A stretch of 64,000 nucleotides of DNA from Pseudonocardia acidicola (GCF_012911935.1 NZ_JAAXLA010000008.1:1-64000); one strand, 5' to 3'; counted from the stretch's first letter, positions 45,982-54,939 are shown. Translations and numbers: made by a program. The notes: generated by a model not told the origin, from the sequence alone.

Positions 45982-46893
45982 GTGGCAGAGTGGGACGGGC
46001 ACGGCTTGCCGCCGGTGGCCGCTGAACGCGTGCGCCGCGCGGCGGCGGGCGGGCCGTGGACGTCCCTGCTGCCGGTCCCGGGCGCAGCCGGGTTGCAGGC
46101 CGCCGGCTTCGAACCCGCCGGCGAGGTGATGGGCTCCATGGTCCAGCGGATCGGCTGGGCGGGCTACCGCGGCTGCGGCTGGTACGGCGGCTTCGGAGGC
46201 GGGTTCGGGGGCGGGTTCGGCCCGGGCACCGTGACCTCCTCGGCACCGAGCTCGTTCGCCGGCTACCGGCCCTACGTCGAGGCGCTCTACCGCGGCTACG
46301 GCACCGCGCTGTCGCGGATGCGCCAGGAGACCGCCGCGATCGGCGGCGACGGCGTCGTCGGGGTCCGGCTGACGATGTCGCACCTCGACGGCGGGGCCCG
46401 CGAGTTCACCGCGCTGGGCACCGCGGTGCGCGCCAGGAGCCGGCAGCGACCGGGGCGGCTGTTCAGCACCGACCTGGTCGGCCAGGACGTCGCCAAGCTG
46501 GTGCTGGCCGGCTGGATGCCCACCGACATCGTCTACGGCATCTCGGTCGCGATCCGGCACGACGACTGGCAGACCCAGCGGCAGGCGTCGTGGGGCGCGG
46601 GCAACGTCGAGGTCTCCGGCTACACCGAGCTGATCACGCACGCGCGCGCCGACGCCCGGGCCCGGCTCGCCCGGCAGGTGCAGGAGGTGGGCGCCGAGGG
46701 CGCGATCGTGTCGTCGATGAGCCTGCACGTCGGGGAGATCGAGCCGTCGGAGAACCATCGCGACCACGTCGCCGAGGCGACGGTGTTCGGCACCGCGCTC
46801 GTGCGGTTCCACGCCCAGCCCACCGCACCCACCCGCTCGCTGACCGTCCTACCGCTGCGCCCGAGCTCCCGACCGCCGAGGAGAGAGTCGTGA
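45982..46893 (+). CDS. Protein with two YbjQ-like domains, gene 1 of a three-gene operon
   Basis: A 303-residue cytoplasmic protein with two copies of a YbjQ/heavy-metal-binding-like unit. Copy one (about 45-155) contains GEVMGSMVQRIGW, a Gly/Tyr/Phe-rich insert, YGTALSRMRQETAAIGGDGVVGVRL and EFTALGTAVRAR. Copy two (about 160-285) contains FSTDLVGQDVAKLVLAGW, ARLARQVQEVGAEGAIVSSM and TVFGTALVRF. The alternation of a helix rich in A/R/E with G-x-D/E-G-[VI]-V is the family hallmark. Metal binding is not shown for this protein. GGAGGAG precedes the GTG; its stop overlaps the next start (GTGA). Confidence 0.7.
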   Translation: MAEWDGHGLPPVAAERVRRAAAGGPWTSLLPVPGAAGLQAAGFEPAGEVMGSMVQRIGWAGYRGCGWYGGFGGGFGGGFGPGTVTSSAPSSFAGYRPYVEALYRGYGTALSRMRQETAAIGGDGVVGVRLTMSHLDGGAREFTALGTAVRARSRQRPGRLFSTDLVGQDVAKLVLAGWMPTDIVYGISVAIRHDDWQTQRQASWGAGNVEVSGYTELITHARADARARLARQVQEVGAEGAIVSSMSLHVGEIEPSENHRDHVAEATVFGTALVRFHAQPTAPTRSLTVLPLRPSSRPPRRES

Positions 46894-47723
46894 CCGCCGA
46901 TCCCACCGAGCTGGGCATCCCCTCCGATGCGATGCGCCGGCTGGCCGAGATGCGCCCGGGCCAGACGACCAGCCTGTTCACCTCGGACCTGTCGGTCAAC
47001 GAGTTCCTGCTGGTCCGGGAGGCGGGATTCCGCCCGCTCGGGCTGGTACTGGGTTCGAGCATCTATCACGTCGGGTTCCAGGTGGGGCGATGGAACCGCA
47101 ATCAGGAGCTGACGACGTTGTCGCAGGCGATGTACCACGCGCGCGAGCTCGCGATGACCCGGATGGAGGCCGAGGCCGACCAGCTCGGCGCCGACGGGAT
47201 CGTCGGAGTGCGGCTGGACATCGAGTTCAAGGAGTTCGGCTCCGATCTCGCCGAGTTCATCGCCGTCGGCACGGCGGTCAAGGCCGACGAGCCGCAGACT
47301 CCGGACGGCGGATCGTGGCGCAACAACCGCAATCAGCCGTTCACCTCCGACCTGTCCGGGCAGGACTTCTGGACGTTGATCCAGGCCGGGTACGCGCCGC
47401 TGGGCATGGTGATGGGGACCTGCGTCTACCACATCGCCCACCAGCGGTTCTGGCAGGCGATGAGCAACATCGGGCAGAACGTGGAGCTGCCGCAGTTCAC
47501 CGAGGCGCTCTACGACGCGCGTGAGCTCGCGATGAGCCGGATGCAGACCGAGGCCGAACAGCTGCACGCCGAGGGCATCGTCGGGGTGCAGCTGCTCTCG
47601 CACGGACACCGGTGGGGCGGGCACACCACCGAGTTCTTCGCGATCGGCACGGCGGTCCGTCCGCTGCGCCCGGACCACCGGATCGCCACCCCGCAGCTCG
47701 TGCTCCCGCTGGTCGACTCATGA
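46890..47723 (+). CDS. Protein with two YbjQ-like domains, gene 2 of the operon
   Basis: A 277-residue protein built from two similar halves. Each has a TSDLS start, a segment G(F/Y)(R/A)PLG(L/M)V(L/M)G, an ARELAM(T/S)RM helix, a G(I)VGV(R/Q)L strand and FIAVGTAVK or FFAIGTAVR. Halves span about 28-140 and 150-265. It is clearly a paralogue of the upstream protein, so the operon carries four copies of the unit. GTG at 46890 has GAGGAGAGAG upstream and overlaps the preceding stop. Function unknown. Confidence 0.7.
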   Translation: MTADPTELGIPSDAMRRLAEMRPGQTTSLFTSDLSVNEFLLVREAGFRPLGLVLGSSIYHVGFQVGRWNRNQELTTLSQAMYHARELAMTRMEAEADQLGADGIVGVRLDIEFKEFGSDLAEFIAVGTAVKADEPQTPDGGSWRNNRNQPFTSDLSGQDFWTLIQAGYAPLGMVMGTCVYHIAHQRFWQAMSNIGQNVELPQFTEALYDARELAMSRMQTEAEQLHAEGIVGVQLLSHGHRWGGHTTEFFAIGTAVRPLRPDHRIATPQLVLPLVDS

Positions 47724-48142
47724 CCATGGAGCCGAGCGGGCTGGGGCCGATGGGCGACGTCCAGCTGCTCGCCTCGAGGCTGCGGGCGGACCGGACCGAC
47801 GTCGCCTCCTACGCCCGGGTGCTCAGCGGCGCGCTGGCCGACGCACTGCCACCGGGCATGGTGGAGGTCCAGACGCGGCGCAGCCTCGCCGACCGAGTCG
47901 CGGGACGCGACGGCCGCGCAGTCGGGGTGACCGTGCACGGCGAGAACCGCGAGCTGGCACTGCGCGAGGGCCCGCGCGGCGGGGTCGAGGCCGAGGTGCG
48001 GCAGGTCGTGCGCGGGGTGGTGATCAGCCGGAAGGCTGTCGGCATCGAACAGTGGCTGCAGGCGCTCGCGGAGGACATCACGCGACTGGCCGCGCGGGAT
48101 GCGGCGGCACGGGAGGTGCTGGAGCGCCTGTTGCACGGCTAA
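47720..48142 (+). CDS. Uncharacterised protein, gene 3 of the YbjQ-like operon
   Basis: A 140-residue protein I do not recognise. A predicted helix at the start (DVQLLASRLRADRTDVASYARVL) is followed by beta-rich segments (VGVTVHGENRELALREG; EAEVRQVVRGVVISRK) and a C-terminal amphipathic helix (EQWLQALAEDITRLAARDAA). ATG at 47720 overlaps the stop of gene 2 (ATGA), so the three proteins are probably made together. Its 3' end overlaps the opposite-strand membrane gene by four bases. Confidence 0.65.
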   Translation: MTMEPSGLGPMGDVQLLASRLRADRTDVASYARVLSGALADALPPGMVEVQTRRSLADRVAGRDGRAVGVTVHGENRELALREGPRGGVEAEVRQVVRGVVISRKAVGIEQWLQALAEDITRLAARDAAAREVLERLLHG

Positions 48143-48837
48143 TGAGACTGATGCGGTGGGTCCATGCTCCCGGACGCACGCCGGTGGTTCGCATGGCCGA
48201 CCGCCGCGCAGCTGATGGCGGCGAGCAGCATCGTGCCCGCACCCCCCACCATCGCTGCCCACGCCGCGCCTTCATGGAGGCGCGGGTAGCTCATCGCCAC
48301 GATCACGGCCACCACGGCGGCGGCCGGCAGGGCCAGGGCGGCCCTTCGCGGCGAGCGAAGCAGCGTCACCGCCAGGTCGATGGCCATGAGGACGGCGACC
48401 GCCACCGCCGCACCGAGCGTGAACTCCCGCGCCCCGACCGGGACGTCTGCGCGGGTAAGACGGCCGGCGACGAGCAGCAGAACCGCGCCGAGTGCAACCG
48501 CCAGCAACGCCGCACCGGCCAGTTCCCAGGCCAGAGGCGAGGCCCGGTCTCGGTCCTGGCGGCGCCGGGGGATGAACGACCACGCCTGGGCGGTGTAGTG
48601 GCGTCGGGCCAGGGCACCGAGTCCCGCCGTCGCGACGAAGGCGACCAGCGGCACCACCGCGCTGGTGCTGGCGAACCAGACCAGCGCGGCCAGACAGGCG
48701 CTCACCGCCGGGCCGGCTACGGCATCGAGCAGGTGGGCGGTCCGGAACGGGCGCCGTGACTCGGGCAGGTCGAGCGGATGCACCAGCGGCTGGACCGCCG
48801 GGTCGGGCAGATCGACGAGCTCGGTCAGTTCCTTCAC
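48139..48837 (-). CDS. Uncharacterised multi-pass membrane protein
   Basis: A 232-residue protein with about six transmembrane helices, e.g. AVSACLAALVWFASTSAVVP, AWELAGAALLAVALGAVLLL and GGAGTMLLAAISCAAVG, after a 40-residue acidic N-terminus. The basic loop PRRRQDRDRA is probably cytoplasmic. No family recognised. GTG at 48837 overlaps the stop of the small HTH gene (GTGA), so the pair is co-translated, with a possible regulator-plus-membrane-partner relationship. Confidence 0.65.
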   Translation of the reverse strand: MKELTELVDLPDPAVQPLVHPLDLPESRRPFRTAHLLDAVAGPAVSACLAALVWFASTSAVVPLVAFVATAGLGALARRHYTAQAWSFIPRRRQDRDRASPLAWELAGAALLAVALGAVLLLVAGRLTRADVPVGAREFTLGAAVAVAVLMAIDLAVTLLRSPRRAALALPAAAVVAVIVAMSYPRLHEGAAWAAMVGGAGTMLLAAISCAAVGHANHRRASGSMDPPHQSH

Positions 48838-49271
48838 GGTCGGCTCCAGGGGACGTGGTCGAGAAAGGGGCCCATCCGCTGAGCCCTGGCGATGTCGTAG
48901 ACCTTCTGCCGGGAGACCCCCAGCGCTGCCGCGACCGAGACAGCGCTGAACTCCTCCAGCAGCGCGTCGACGGCGGTGGCCCGCACTGCGGCGGCTCGCG
49001 AGGTCAGGTGCGCGGTCAGCGCGCCGACCTCGGCGGCCAGCAGTGCGACCGCCAGCGGGCCGCCGAAGCGATCGGCCCACTGCGGATCGCCGGAGCGGCT
49101 GGCGGCGAACAGGTCGTCGCCGCCGTCGGCGAGCACCTGCACCACCTGCTCCGCGGTGATTCCGCACTCGGCCAGTCGGGCCGCGGCCTCCGCTCGCGCC
49201 TGCGGCTGTGGCCGATGCGCGAGCGCCACGTCCCAGTCGAGCGTGGTGTCACCTCTGGGTTGACGCCTCAC
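48834..49271 (-). CDS. Small putative helix-turn-helix protein
   Basis: A 145-residue mostly helical protein. Near the C-terminus SVAAALGVSRQKVYDIARA has the spacing of a helix-turn-helix. The N-terminal half has no recognised domain (AECGITAEQVVQVLADGGDD suggests another helix pair). GTG at 49271 has AGAG-poor upstream sequence, so start choice is moderate. It is followed by the overlapping membrane-protein gene. DNA binding is an inference from the HTH pattern only. Confidence 0.55.
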   Translation of the reverse strand: MRRQPRGDTTLDWDVALAHRPQPQARAEAAARLAECGITAEQVVQVLADGGDDLFAASRSGDPQWADRFGGPLAVALLAAEVGALTAHLTSRAAAVRATAVDALLEEFSAVSVAAALGVSRQKVYDIARAQRMGPFLDHVPWSRP

Positions 49272-49455
49272 GCCGCAGAGTCTGCGACAACCGCTCCGGC
49301 CATGTCAACCCGGGGATGACAAGGCAGCCCTCCGGCAACTCCGCATCCCACCGCTCTGTGCAGCCGCTGCCCTGCCACCCCCGGGTATGCACTCCTCTGA
49401 CGGACCCATCCATCAGTCTCATCTGCCGTACTCAGCAGCCACTGACACCGACGAG

Positions 49456-50658
49456 TCAGGCCCGGTCGAGGCGCGGGAAGACGACCTCGCGCACGATGAG
49501 CAGCACCGCGGCGGCGGTCGGGATCGCGACGAGGGCGCCGACGACGCCCAGCAGCACCCCGCCGAGCAGCACTGCGACCACCGTCAGGGCGCTGGGCACC
49601 TTCACCGTCCGACCGATGATCGTCGGGACGAGCAGGTAGTCCTCGAAGAAGCGGTAGCCGACGTAGAAGGCGGCGGTTGCCAGCGCGACCGGCCACGACA
49701 CGGTCAGCGCCACCAGCGAGACGATCAGGCCACCCAGCGTGGAGCCGATCACCGGGATCAGGTCGAGCAGGCCCACCAGGATGGCGAGCGTCAGCGCGTA
49801 GGGCACGTGGAAGATCTCCAGCCAGATGAACGTACCCAGCCCCACGATCACCGCGAGGATCCCGGTCCCCAGCACGTAGGCGCCGACTTTGGCGAACACC
49901 GCGTCGCCGATCAGGACGGCCCGGGGCCGCCGCGACGCCGGGACGAAGCGGTACAGCACGGCCCGGATCATGGGCAGCGAGGCCAGGAAGTACACCGTGA
50001 GTACCAGAACCACCACCACGCTCGTCACCAGGCTGAACACCACCGCGCCGGCGCCGAAGATCCCGGTCAGCAGCGCCGAGGTGTCCCCGCTGAGCAGATG
50101 TTCCAGGCGTTGCTGGAGCTGGAAGCGATCGTAGAGCTGGCCGAGGACCGTGCTGCGATCGTGGATCTGCTGCAGCAACCGCGGCGCCTCCTGAGCGAGC
50201 GCGGATGACTGGGTGGCGAGCGGAACGATGGCCGCGGCGAGAAAGCCGCCGACGAGCACGGCCAGGCCGGCGACGACCACCGTCACCGCCGCCCACCGCG
50301 GCAGCCAGCGCCGCGCCAGGTAGGACACCGCCGGTTCCAGGCCCATCGCGCCGAACAGTCCGAGGCCGATGAGCACGAGCGCCTGGTGGGCGGAGACGAC
50401 CACCTGGAACAGCACGTACGTGACGGCGACCCCCGCGGCCCCGGTCAGGCCGATGATGAACGGGGACCGGCGGTTGAGCGGGGCGCCGGGTTGGCCGAGG
50501 GGGCGGTCCACGGTGGCGAGCAATGCCGCCTCCCGTTCGGCCTCGGCGATGGGACCCTCTCGGTCGGTATGAGGCTGGGCGACGAGCGGGTGGTGACCGA
50601 GAGGCGGCCCAACCTCCATCGCGTCCAGGTTCTCGTCGGTCAATGCCACGGCGCTCAC
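49456..50658 (-). CDS. AI-2E family transporter (PerM-like permease)
   Basis: A 400-residue membrane protein with about eight transmembrane helices and the family pattern: paired early helices (SPFIIGLTGAAGVAVTYVLF; LVLIGLGLFGAMGLEPAVSY), a helical extracytoplasmic region (LLQQIHDRSTVLGQLYDRF), and the conserved block HVPYALTLAILVGLLDLIPV followed by GSTLGG. Members export small molecules or ions; AI-2 export holds for few. GTG at 50658 was chosen from context; an ATG about 34 codons earlier gives an atypical Arg-rich start. A second family member is truncated at the window end. Confidence 0.82.
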   Translation of the reverse strand: MSAVALTDENLDAMEVGPPLGHHPLVAQPHTDREGPIAEAEREAALLATVDRPLGQPGAPLNRRSPFIIGLTGAAGVAVTYVLFQVVVSAHQALVLIGLGLFGAMGLEPAVSYLARRWLPRWAAVTVVVAGLAVLVGGFLAAAIVPLATQSSALAQEAPRLLQQIHDRSTVLGQLYDRFQLQQRLEHLLSGDTSALLTGIFGAGAVVFSLVTSVVVVLVLTVYFLASLPMIRAVLYRFVPASRRPRAVLIGDAVFAKVGAYVLGTGILAVIVGLGTFIWLEIFHVPYALTLAILVGLLDLIPVIGSTLGGLIVSLVALTVSWPVALATAAFYVGYRFFEDYLLVPTIIGRTVKVPSALTVVAVLLGGVLLGVVGALVAIPTAAAVLLIVREVVFPRLDRA

Positions 50659-50787
50659 CGTCCCTTCGCAGGCGCGGTGCAGATGCCGGTTCCGCGCGGT
50701 CCTGGGGTGGGCCGAAGCGAACGGCTGAAACGTTCTCCGGCGTACCGGGCGGTCACGCACACGATCGTGCGCGTGGGATGCCGGTCG

Positions 50788-52644
50788 TCAGAACGGCGGC
50801 GGGTCGAACGGTGGCGGGTCGTCGCCGGGCGGGGCCGGTGGGGTTGCCGGTTCGGGTGGGGCCAGCGGTGGGGGCTCGACGGTGTAGGTATGGCCGCTGG
50901 GGGTGGTCCACACGACGGTGCCGTCGGTGAACTGCTGGACGTGCCAGCCGGGGCGTTGCTTGCGGCGGTGGTCGCGCCGGCAGCGGGGTCCGAGATTGGT
51001 GGCGGCGGTGGGGCCGGTGCCACCGGCGGGGTCGAACGGGATCGTGTGGTCGAGGTCGCAGCGGTGTGCGGGCACCCGGCAGCCGGGGAACCGGCAGGTC
51101 TGATCCCGGGCGATGACATGTTCGGCCAGGCCCGGCGGTGGGCTGTAGCGGGTGGTCCCGACATCGAGCAGGGTGCCCGAGAGCGGGTCGGTGACCAGCC
51201 GGCGCCAGGTGCTGCCCGGGTCGGCGGCCAGCCCCCGGGCCTGAGTGGCGGTGATCGGGCCGTAGCCGGCGAGCTCGCCGGGCTGGTCGTCGAGCCCCAT
51301 CAGGGTCGACAACGCCACGGTGACCCGGATCTGCACGTTCATCGCGACCGGCCGGGCCAGGGTGGGAATGCCCCCGGACGACACGACGCCGGGCAGCCGC
51401 CCGGCCCACGCCGCCCCGGTCGCTACCGCAGCCGCACCGGCCCCGACGCCACCACCGGCAGCCTCGGCGCCGGACTCGTGCCGAGCCCGGGCGGTGTCCT
51501 CCCCCGGGGAGGTCTCGTGCGTACCCCCGAGCTCGTGCCCGGCGCCGGTCTCGGACGCTGCGCCGGCCTCGGAGACGGCGGCAATCTCAGACGCGGCAGC
51601 AGTCCCGGACGCAGCGGCGGTCGGCTCGGGGCTGTTCTCCGAGGAAGCACCGGGCCCGGCTGCGCTGCCGGCCGCCATGGTTGCCGGGTGAGCCGCCCGG
51701 CCCGGCGCCCAGCCCGGCGCCCGGCGCGTCCCGGTCTCCGCGGCACCGGCCTCCCGCGTGCCGGGGTCGGCCGCACCACCGGCGCCGGTGCCGGCCAGCG
51801 CGGCCGCGGTGCCGGCGCTGCAGTTCCCGGTGCCGTGCAGCACCAGATCCACCAACGCGTCCGCCCGCCGGGCGTCCATCCCGCGCCCCTCGCCGGCCCC
51901 ACCGGCTCGGCGGGCACACTCGTCGAGCACCGCGTACACCCCGACAGCCTCCACCGCGGGCAACGTCGCCGAAAGCGTGGCCATGCCGTCACGCTCCGGA
52001 TACAGCGCGACCGCCCGCTTGCGGCGCTGACGCTCATGGCGGCGCTCGGCGGCCCGCTCGTCGACCTGGTGCACCGCTCGCCGCACCGCCGCCCGCAACT
52101 GCCCCGGCGTCTGCTTCGGCGCGCTCGGCAACACCCGCGCCTGCACCCGCGCCACCAGTTCGTCATCCAGGTCGGCACAGCCCTCCGCAATGATCCGCGC
52201 CTTGTACTCGGTGATCTCCCCGGCGGCCAGCACCGCCCACGTCGCCGGGAAGCGCTCGACCAACCGACGGGCCTCGTCGACCTTCCACGCCGCCGCCCCC
52301 GCCGACTCCCGCAGCATCAACCCGATCTCCGCGGTCGCGGGATCCACCGCCTCCGCCCGGGTGCATCCGCGCGGTGGATCAGCCTCCGCCCGGCCGACGA
52401 ACCCGGCGATCTCCCTGGCCTGGCAGGCCTGGGCCCAGGCGATCACCTTCTGCCAGCCGCCGATGCGCTCCAGGCACTCGAAGCCATCCGTCCGATCCCG
52501 GGCGCTCTCCAGCGCGTCGGCGAGCAACCCGTCCGGGCGCTCCCACGACCACCGCGGGGCGCCCGAACGCCCACCAGCCCGCGCGAACCAGCCGCGGTGC
52601 CACGGCTGCGACACCGTGGTGACACCCGCGACCGGTTCGAACAC
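50788..52644 (-). CDS. DUF222/HNH endonuclease-domain protein (13E12-like), SOS-regulated
   Basis: A 618-residue protein of the actinobacterial 13E12 repeat family. The DUF222 region (about 40-260) includes LVERFPATWAVLAAGEITEYK and RRRKRAVALYPERDGMATL-like segments. A long Ala/Gly/Glu/Thr-rich low-complexity insert (about 265-400) follows. The C-terminal HNH domain has CRFPGCRVPAHRCDLDHTIP, then the Asn in TNLGPRC and RRDHRRK, so its metal site looks complete. GTG at 52644 was chosen because a LexA box overlaps it and TACTAT lies seven bases upstream, fitting a leaderless start; ATG at 52674 is the alternative. Nuclease activity has rarely been shown for this family. Confidence 0.85.
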   Translation of the reverse strand: MFEPVAGVTTVSQPWHRGWFARAGGRSGAPRWSWERPDGLLADALESARDRTDGFECLERIGGWQKVIAWAQACQAREIAGFVGRAEADPPRGCTRAEAVDPATAEIGLMLRESAGAAAWKVDEARRLVERFPATWAVLAAGEITEYKARIIAEGCADLDDELVARVQARVLPSAPKQTPGQLRAAVRRAVHQVDERAAERRHERQRRKRAVALYPERDGMATLSATLPAVEAVGVYAVLDECARRAGGAGEGRGMDARRADALVDLVLHGTGNCSAGTAAALAGTGAGGAADPGTREAGAAETGTRRAPGWAPGRAAHPATMAAGSAAGPGASSENSPEPTAAASGTAAASEIAAVSEAGAASETGAGHELGGTHETSPGEDTARARHESGAEAAGGGVGAGAAAVATGAAWAGRLPGVVSSGGIPTLARPVAMNVQIRVTVALSTLMGLDDQPGELAGYGPITATQARGLAADPGSTWRRLVTDPLSGTLLDVGTTRYSPPPGLAEHVIARDQTCRFPGCRVPAHRCDLDHTIPFDPAGGTGPTAATNLGPRCRRDHRRKQRPGWHVQQFTDGTVVWTTPSGHTYTVEPPPLAPPEPATPPAPPGDDPPPFDPPPF

Positions 52645-52652
52645 ATGTTCGA
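52637..52652 (-). promoter_or_regulatory. LexA (SOS) box overlapping the DUF222/HNH start
   Basis: TCGAACACATGTTCGA has perfect TCGAAC/GTTCGA arms separated by four bases, matching the actinobacterial LexA consensus. It covers the proposed GTG (52642-52644) and touches the -10-like TACTAT. Bound LexA would block transcription until DNA damage. Confidence 0.9.
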
Positions 52653-53116
52653 TAGTACCAGATATCGGGCACATCACCCGGCGGTGCCGGCTGCGGAACG
52701 TGGCGATGTGACGACGGCCGGGACCCCGGTCCACGTCCCCGGAAAGGCCGGTTCCTCCGGCTGCGCCCGCGCACGTGACATACCCACCGGCTCGCCGACG
52801 GCGAGGCCGGACTGCCCGGCGCACCTGACCCGCCCACCGGCGCCCCGCCGCGCCGGGCCGATCCGGTGGGATCCGCCAAGTGGCGACGGGCCCACCTCCG
52901 CGGCTCCGCCCGATCGCGGGCGGCGCGGTCAGAGCCCGGGTGAGCACCGACGAGTCAACGTCGCCGTCGACGATCATCCCCGCCGGAGTATCTCCCGATC
53001 AGGACGAACACCCAGGCCACCGCGCCGGACGGACGTCGTCGCCGACGTGGACCACGGTGTGCCGGCCCTCGACGTGCCGGGGGCTCCATGGGGGTCCGTT
53101 CGGGTCGGCCGGACGA
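52653..53116. other. 464-bp region without a supported gene
   Basis: It lies upstream of the DUF222/HNH gene and downstream of the glycosyltransferase that ends at 53117. Open frames here run on from neighbours and lack credible starts or protein patterns. Promoter-like sequence for the DUF222 gene lies in its first bases; nothing else stands out. Confidence 0.5.
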
Positions 53117-53935
53117 TCACCGTATCCGCAACACGTCCCGCGCCGGGTCGAACTCCACCGTCCCGGCCTCGGCCAGCTCGGTGAGCCAGCCCGACATCGG
53201 CCACCAGCCCCACCGGTCGTGGAACGTCCGGGCGTTGCGGACGATCGCCTCGACCTGACCGGGCGCTGTCCGCGTGCTCGGGTGGTGCTGGTGGTAGGCC
53301 CACGCCCCGCCCACCCAGTACATCCGGGCACCGGCGGCCGCCGCGGACATCGCGAAGTCGGTGTCCTCGCCGCCGTAGCCCACGTAGTCCTCGCAGAAGC
53401 CGCCGAGCCGCTCCCAGTCCCCCGTGGTGAGCGCGAACGACAGCGACCAGAACAGCTCGAAGCGGTCCTCGGCCCGCAGTTCGTCCGCCGCGGGCACCGG
53501 CCGCGCCGGGTGCGCGACGGCCAGCTCACCGAGCCCGTCGGGTGGGTATCCCCCGGGCGGCGCCGGCGGCAGGTAGCCGACCGGGCCGCAGAGCAGTGCG
53601 GGCCGCCGGGGCACCCCGCCGGCTGCCTCGGCGTAGCGCGGCAGCAGCCGCGGATCGGGGATGCAGTCGACGTCCAGCCAGACCAGCAGTTCGGCGCCGG
53701 CGGCCCGGGCCGCTTCGGCGCCGGCGTTGCGCGCGGCCGCGAGCGGCAGTCCCTCCGCGGGCAGCGGGACGCACAGCATCCTGGTCGGCGGGGCCCCGCG
53801 GACCGCGGCGAGCCGCGGCTCCTCCCCCATCCCCACCACGACGTGCAGGTCCGGGGGCCCCGCGGCCAGGCCCGCCCGCTGGCGGTGCAGGTGCCGATCG
53901 CGGCGGTGCGTGATCGTGACGACGGCGGTCCTCAT
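53117..53935 (-). CDS. GT2-family glycosyltransferase
   Basis: GT-A fold glycosyltransferase, 272 residues. The N-terminal strand MRTAVVTITHRRDRHL, the DXD-type LLVWLDVDCIPDP near residue 88, and the late motif GGFCEDYVGYGGEDTDFAM (the galactosyltransferase-type C-terminal signature) are all present. A His-rich segment AYHQHHPST follows, common in this subgroup. ATG at 53935 overlaps the stop of the upstream gene (ATGA). Last gene of a three-glycosyltransferase operon. Confidence 0.88.
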   Translation of the reverse strand: MRTAVVTITHRRDRHLHRQRAGLAAGPPDLHVVVGMGEEPRLAAVRGAPPTRMLCVPLPAEGLPLAAARNAGAEAARAAGAELLVWLDVDCIPDPRLLPRYAEAAGGVPRRPALLCGPVGYLPPAPPGGYPPDGLGELAVAHPARPVPAADELRAEDRFELFWSLSFALTTGDWERLGGFCEDYVGYGGEDTDFAMSAAAAGARMYWVGGAWAYHQHHPSTRTAPGQVEAIVRNARTFHDRWGWWPMSGWLTELAEAGTVEFDPARDVLRIR

Positions 53936-54939
53936 GCGCAGGCCAGCTCGTCGAGCAGCGCCGCGGCCCGCTGGCCGCCGCAGCCGGTGGACCATTCCCG
54001 CCAGGCCGCGCCGCCCCGCGCCACGGCCCCGGCCAGGAGGCCCGGCCACCGCGTCGGCTCCGGCCAGCGCGCCGCGACGCGCGCGATCCGGGCTCGGCTC
54101 AGCGCGGCGGCAGTGGTCCGCTGCTCGCGGTGCGGACGGTCCTGCGGGACGACGACCGCCGGCCGACGCGCCGCGGCCACCTCGGCGATCGCGTTCTGCC
54201 CGGCGTGGGTGACCACCACGTCGGCGGCGCACAGCACCGGCCACGGGTCGGCGAGCCAGCCCAGCCAGCGCAGGTTCGCCGTGTCGCCGGGCGCGGGCGG
54301 CGGTGGCCCGAGGACGTCCCAGCACCAGTCCGGGGTGGCGGCGGCCGCCGCGCGCACCTGCCCGGCACTCACGTCCAGCCCGCCGGAACCCCACAGCACG
54401 AGCACCCGGCGCTCACCCGGCACCGGCGACGGCACCCGGCCGTCGAACCGGGAGATGCCGCCGAGGTGGACGGTCTTGGCCCGCCAGCGTTCGGGCCAGT
54501 CGGGCGCGGGCCGCCGTGGCCACGGGGCCAGCAGCCGGTCGGCCAGGTCGTAGGCCAGCCGGTGCGCCCGGTCGGTGCGGTCGCCGGGCTGGGCCATCAC
54601 CGCGACCGGGACGCCGTGCAGCCGGGCCAGCAGCGCCACCTCCACCGAGACGTCGGTGACGAACAGACGCATCGCGCCGTTGACCAGGGCGTCGGAGATG
54701 AGGCCCATCCGGGCTCGCAGGCCGTCGTGGTGGCGGGGCACCCAGTGCAGCGTGCCGCCCCCGCTGACGTCGCGGGCCTCGCCACCGGCGTCGTCGGGCA
54801 ACCGGAGCCACCGGCCACGCCACCCGTCGGGCGCGGGCCGGGTGGAGAACCCGACGACCGGGGTGCGGGTGGCCGCGGCGATCACCGCCGCCCGGTGCGC
54901 ATGACCGCTGCCGTGATGGTGCACGTAGTAGCCGATCAC
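53932..54939 (-). CDS. GT-B glycosyltransferase (MurG/UGT-like)
   Basis: A 335-residue GT-B protein. The first strand and loop read IGYYVHHHGSGHAHRAAVIA, the GxGH motif of the MurG/GT28-like group. The donor-binding domain has VLWGSGGLDVSAGQ and the signature VVVTHAGQNAIAEVAAARRP followed by VPQDRPHREQ, typical of nucleotide-sugar binding in GT1/GT28. GTG at 54939 overlaps the preceding stop (GTGA). Substrate unknown. Confidence 0.85.
   Translation of the reverse strand: MIGYYVHHHGSGHAHRAAVIAAATRTPVVGFSTRPAPDGWRGRWLRLPDDAGGEARDVSGGGTLHWVPRHHDGLRARMGLISDALVNGAMRLFVTDVSVEVALLARLHGVPVAVMAQPGDRTDRAHRLAYDLADRLLAPWPRRPAPDWPERWRAKTVHLGGISRFDGRVPSPVPGERRVLVLWGSGGLDVSAGQVRAAAAATPDWCWDVLGPPPPAPGDTANLRWLGWLADPWPVLCAADVVVTHAGQNAIAEVAAARRPAVVVPQDRPHREQRTTAAALSRARIARVAARWPEPTRWPGLLAGAVARGGAAWREWSTGCGGQRAAALLDELACA

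Noticed and set aside
52904-53116. GTG-initiated frame in the spacer after the DUF222 gene
   Set aside because: No ribosome-binding site; it continues antisense through the GT2 gene with no recognisable protein pattern.
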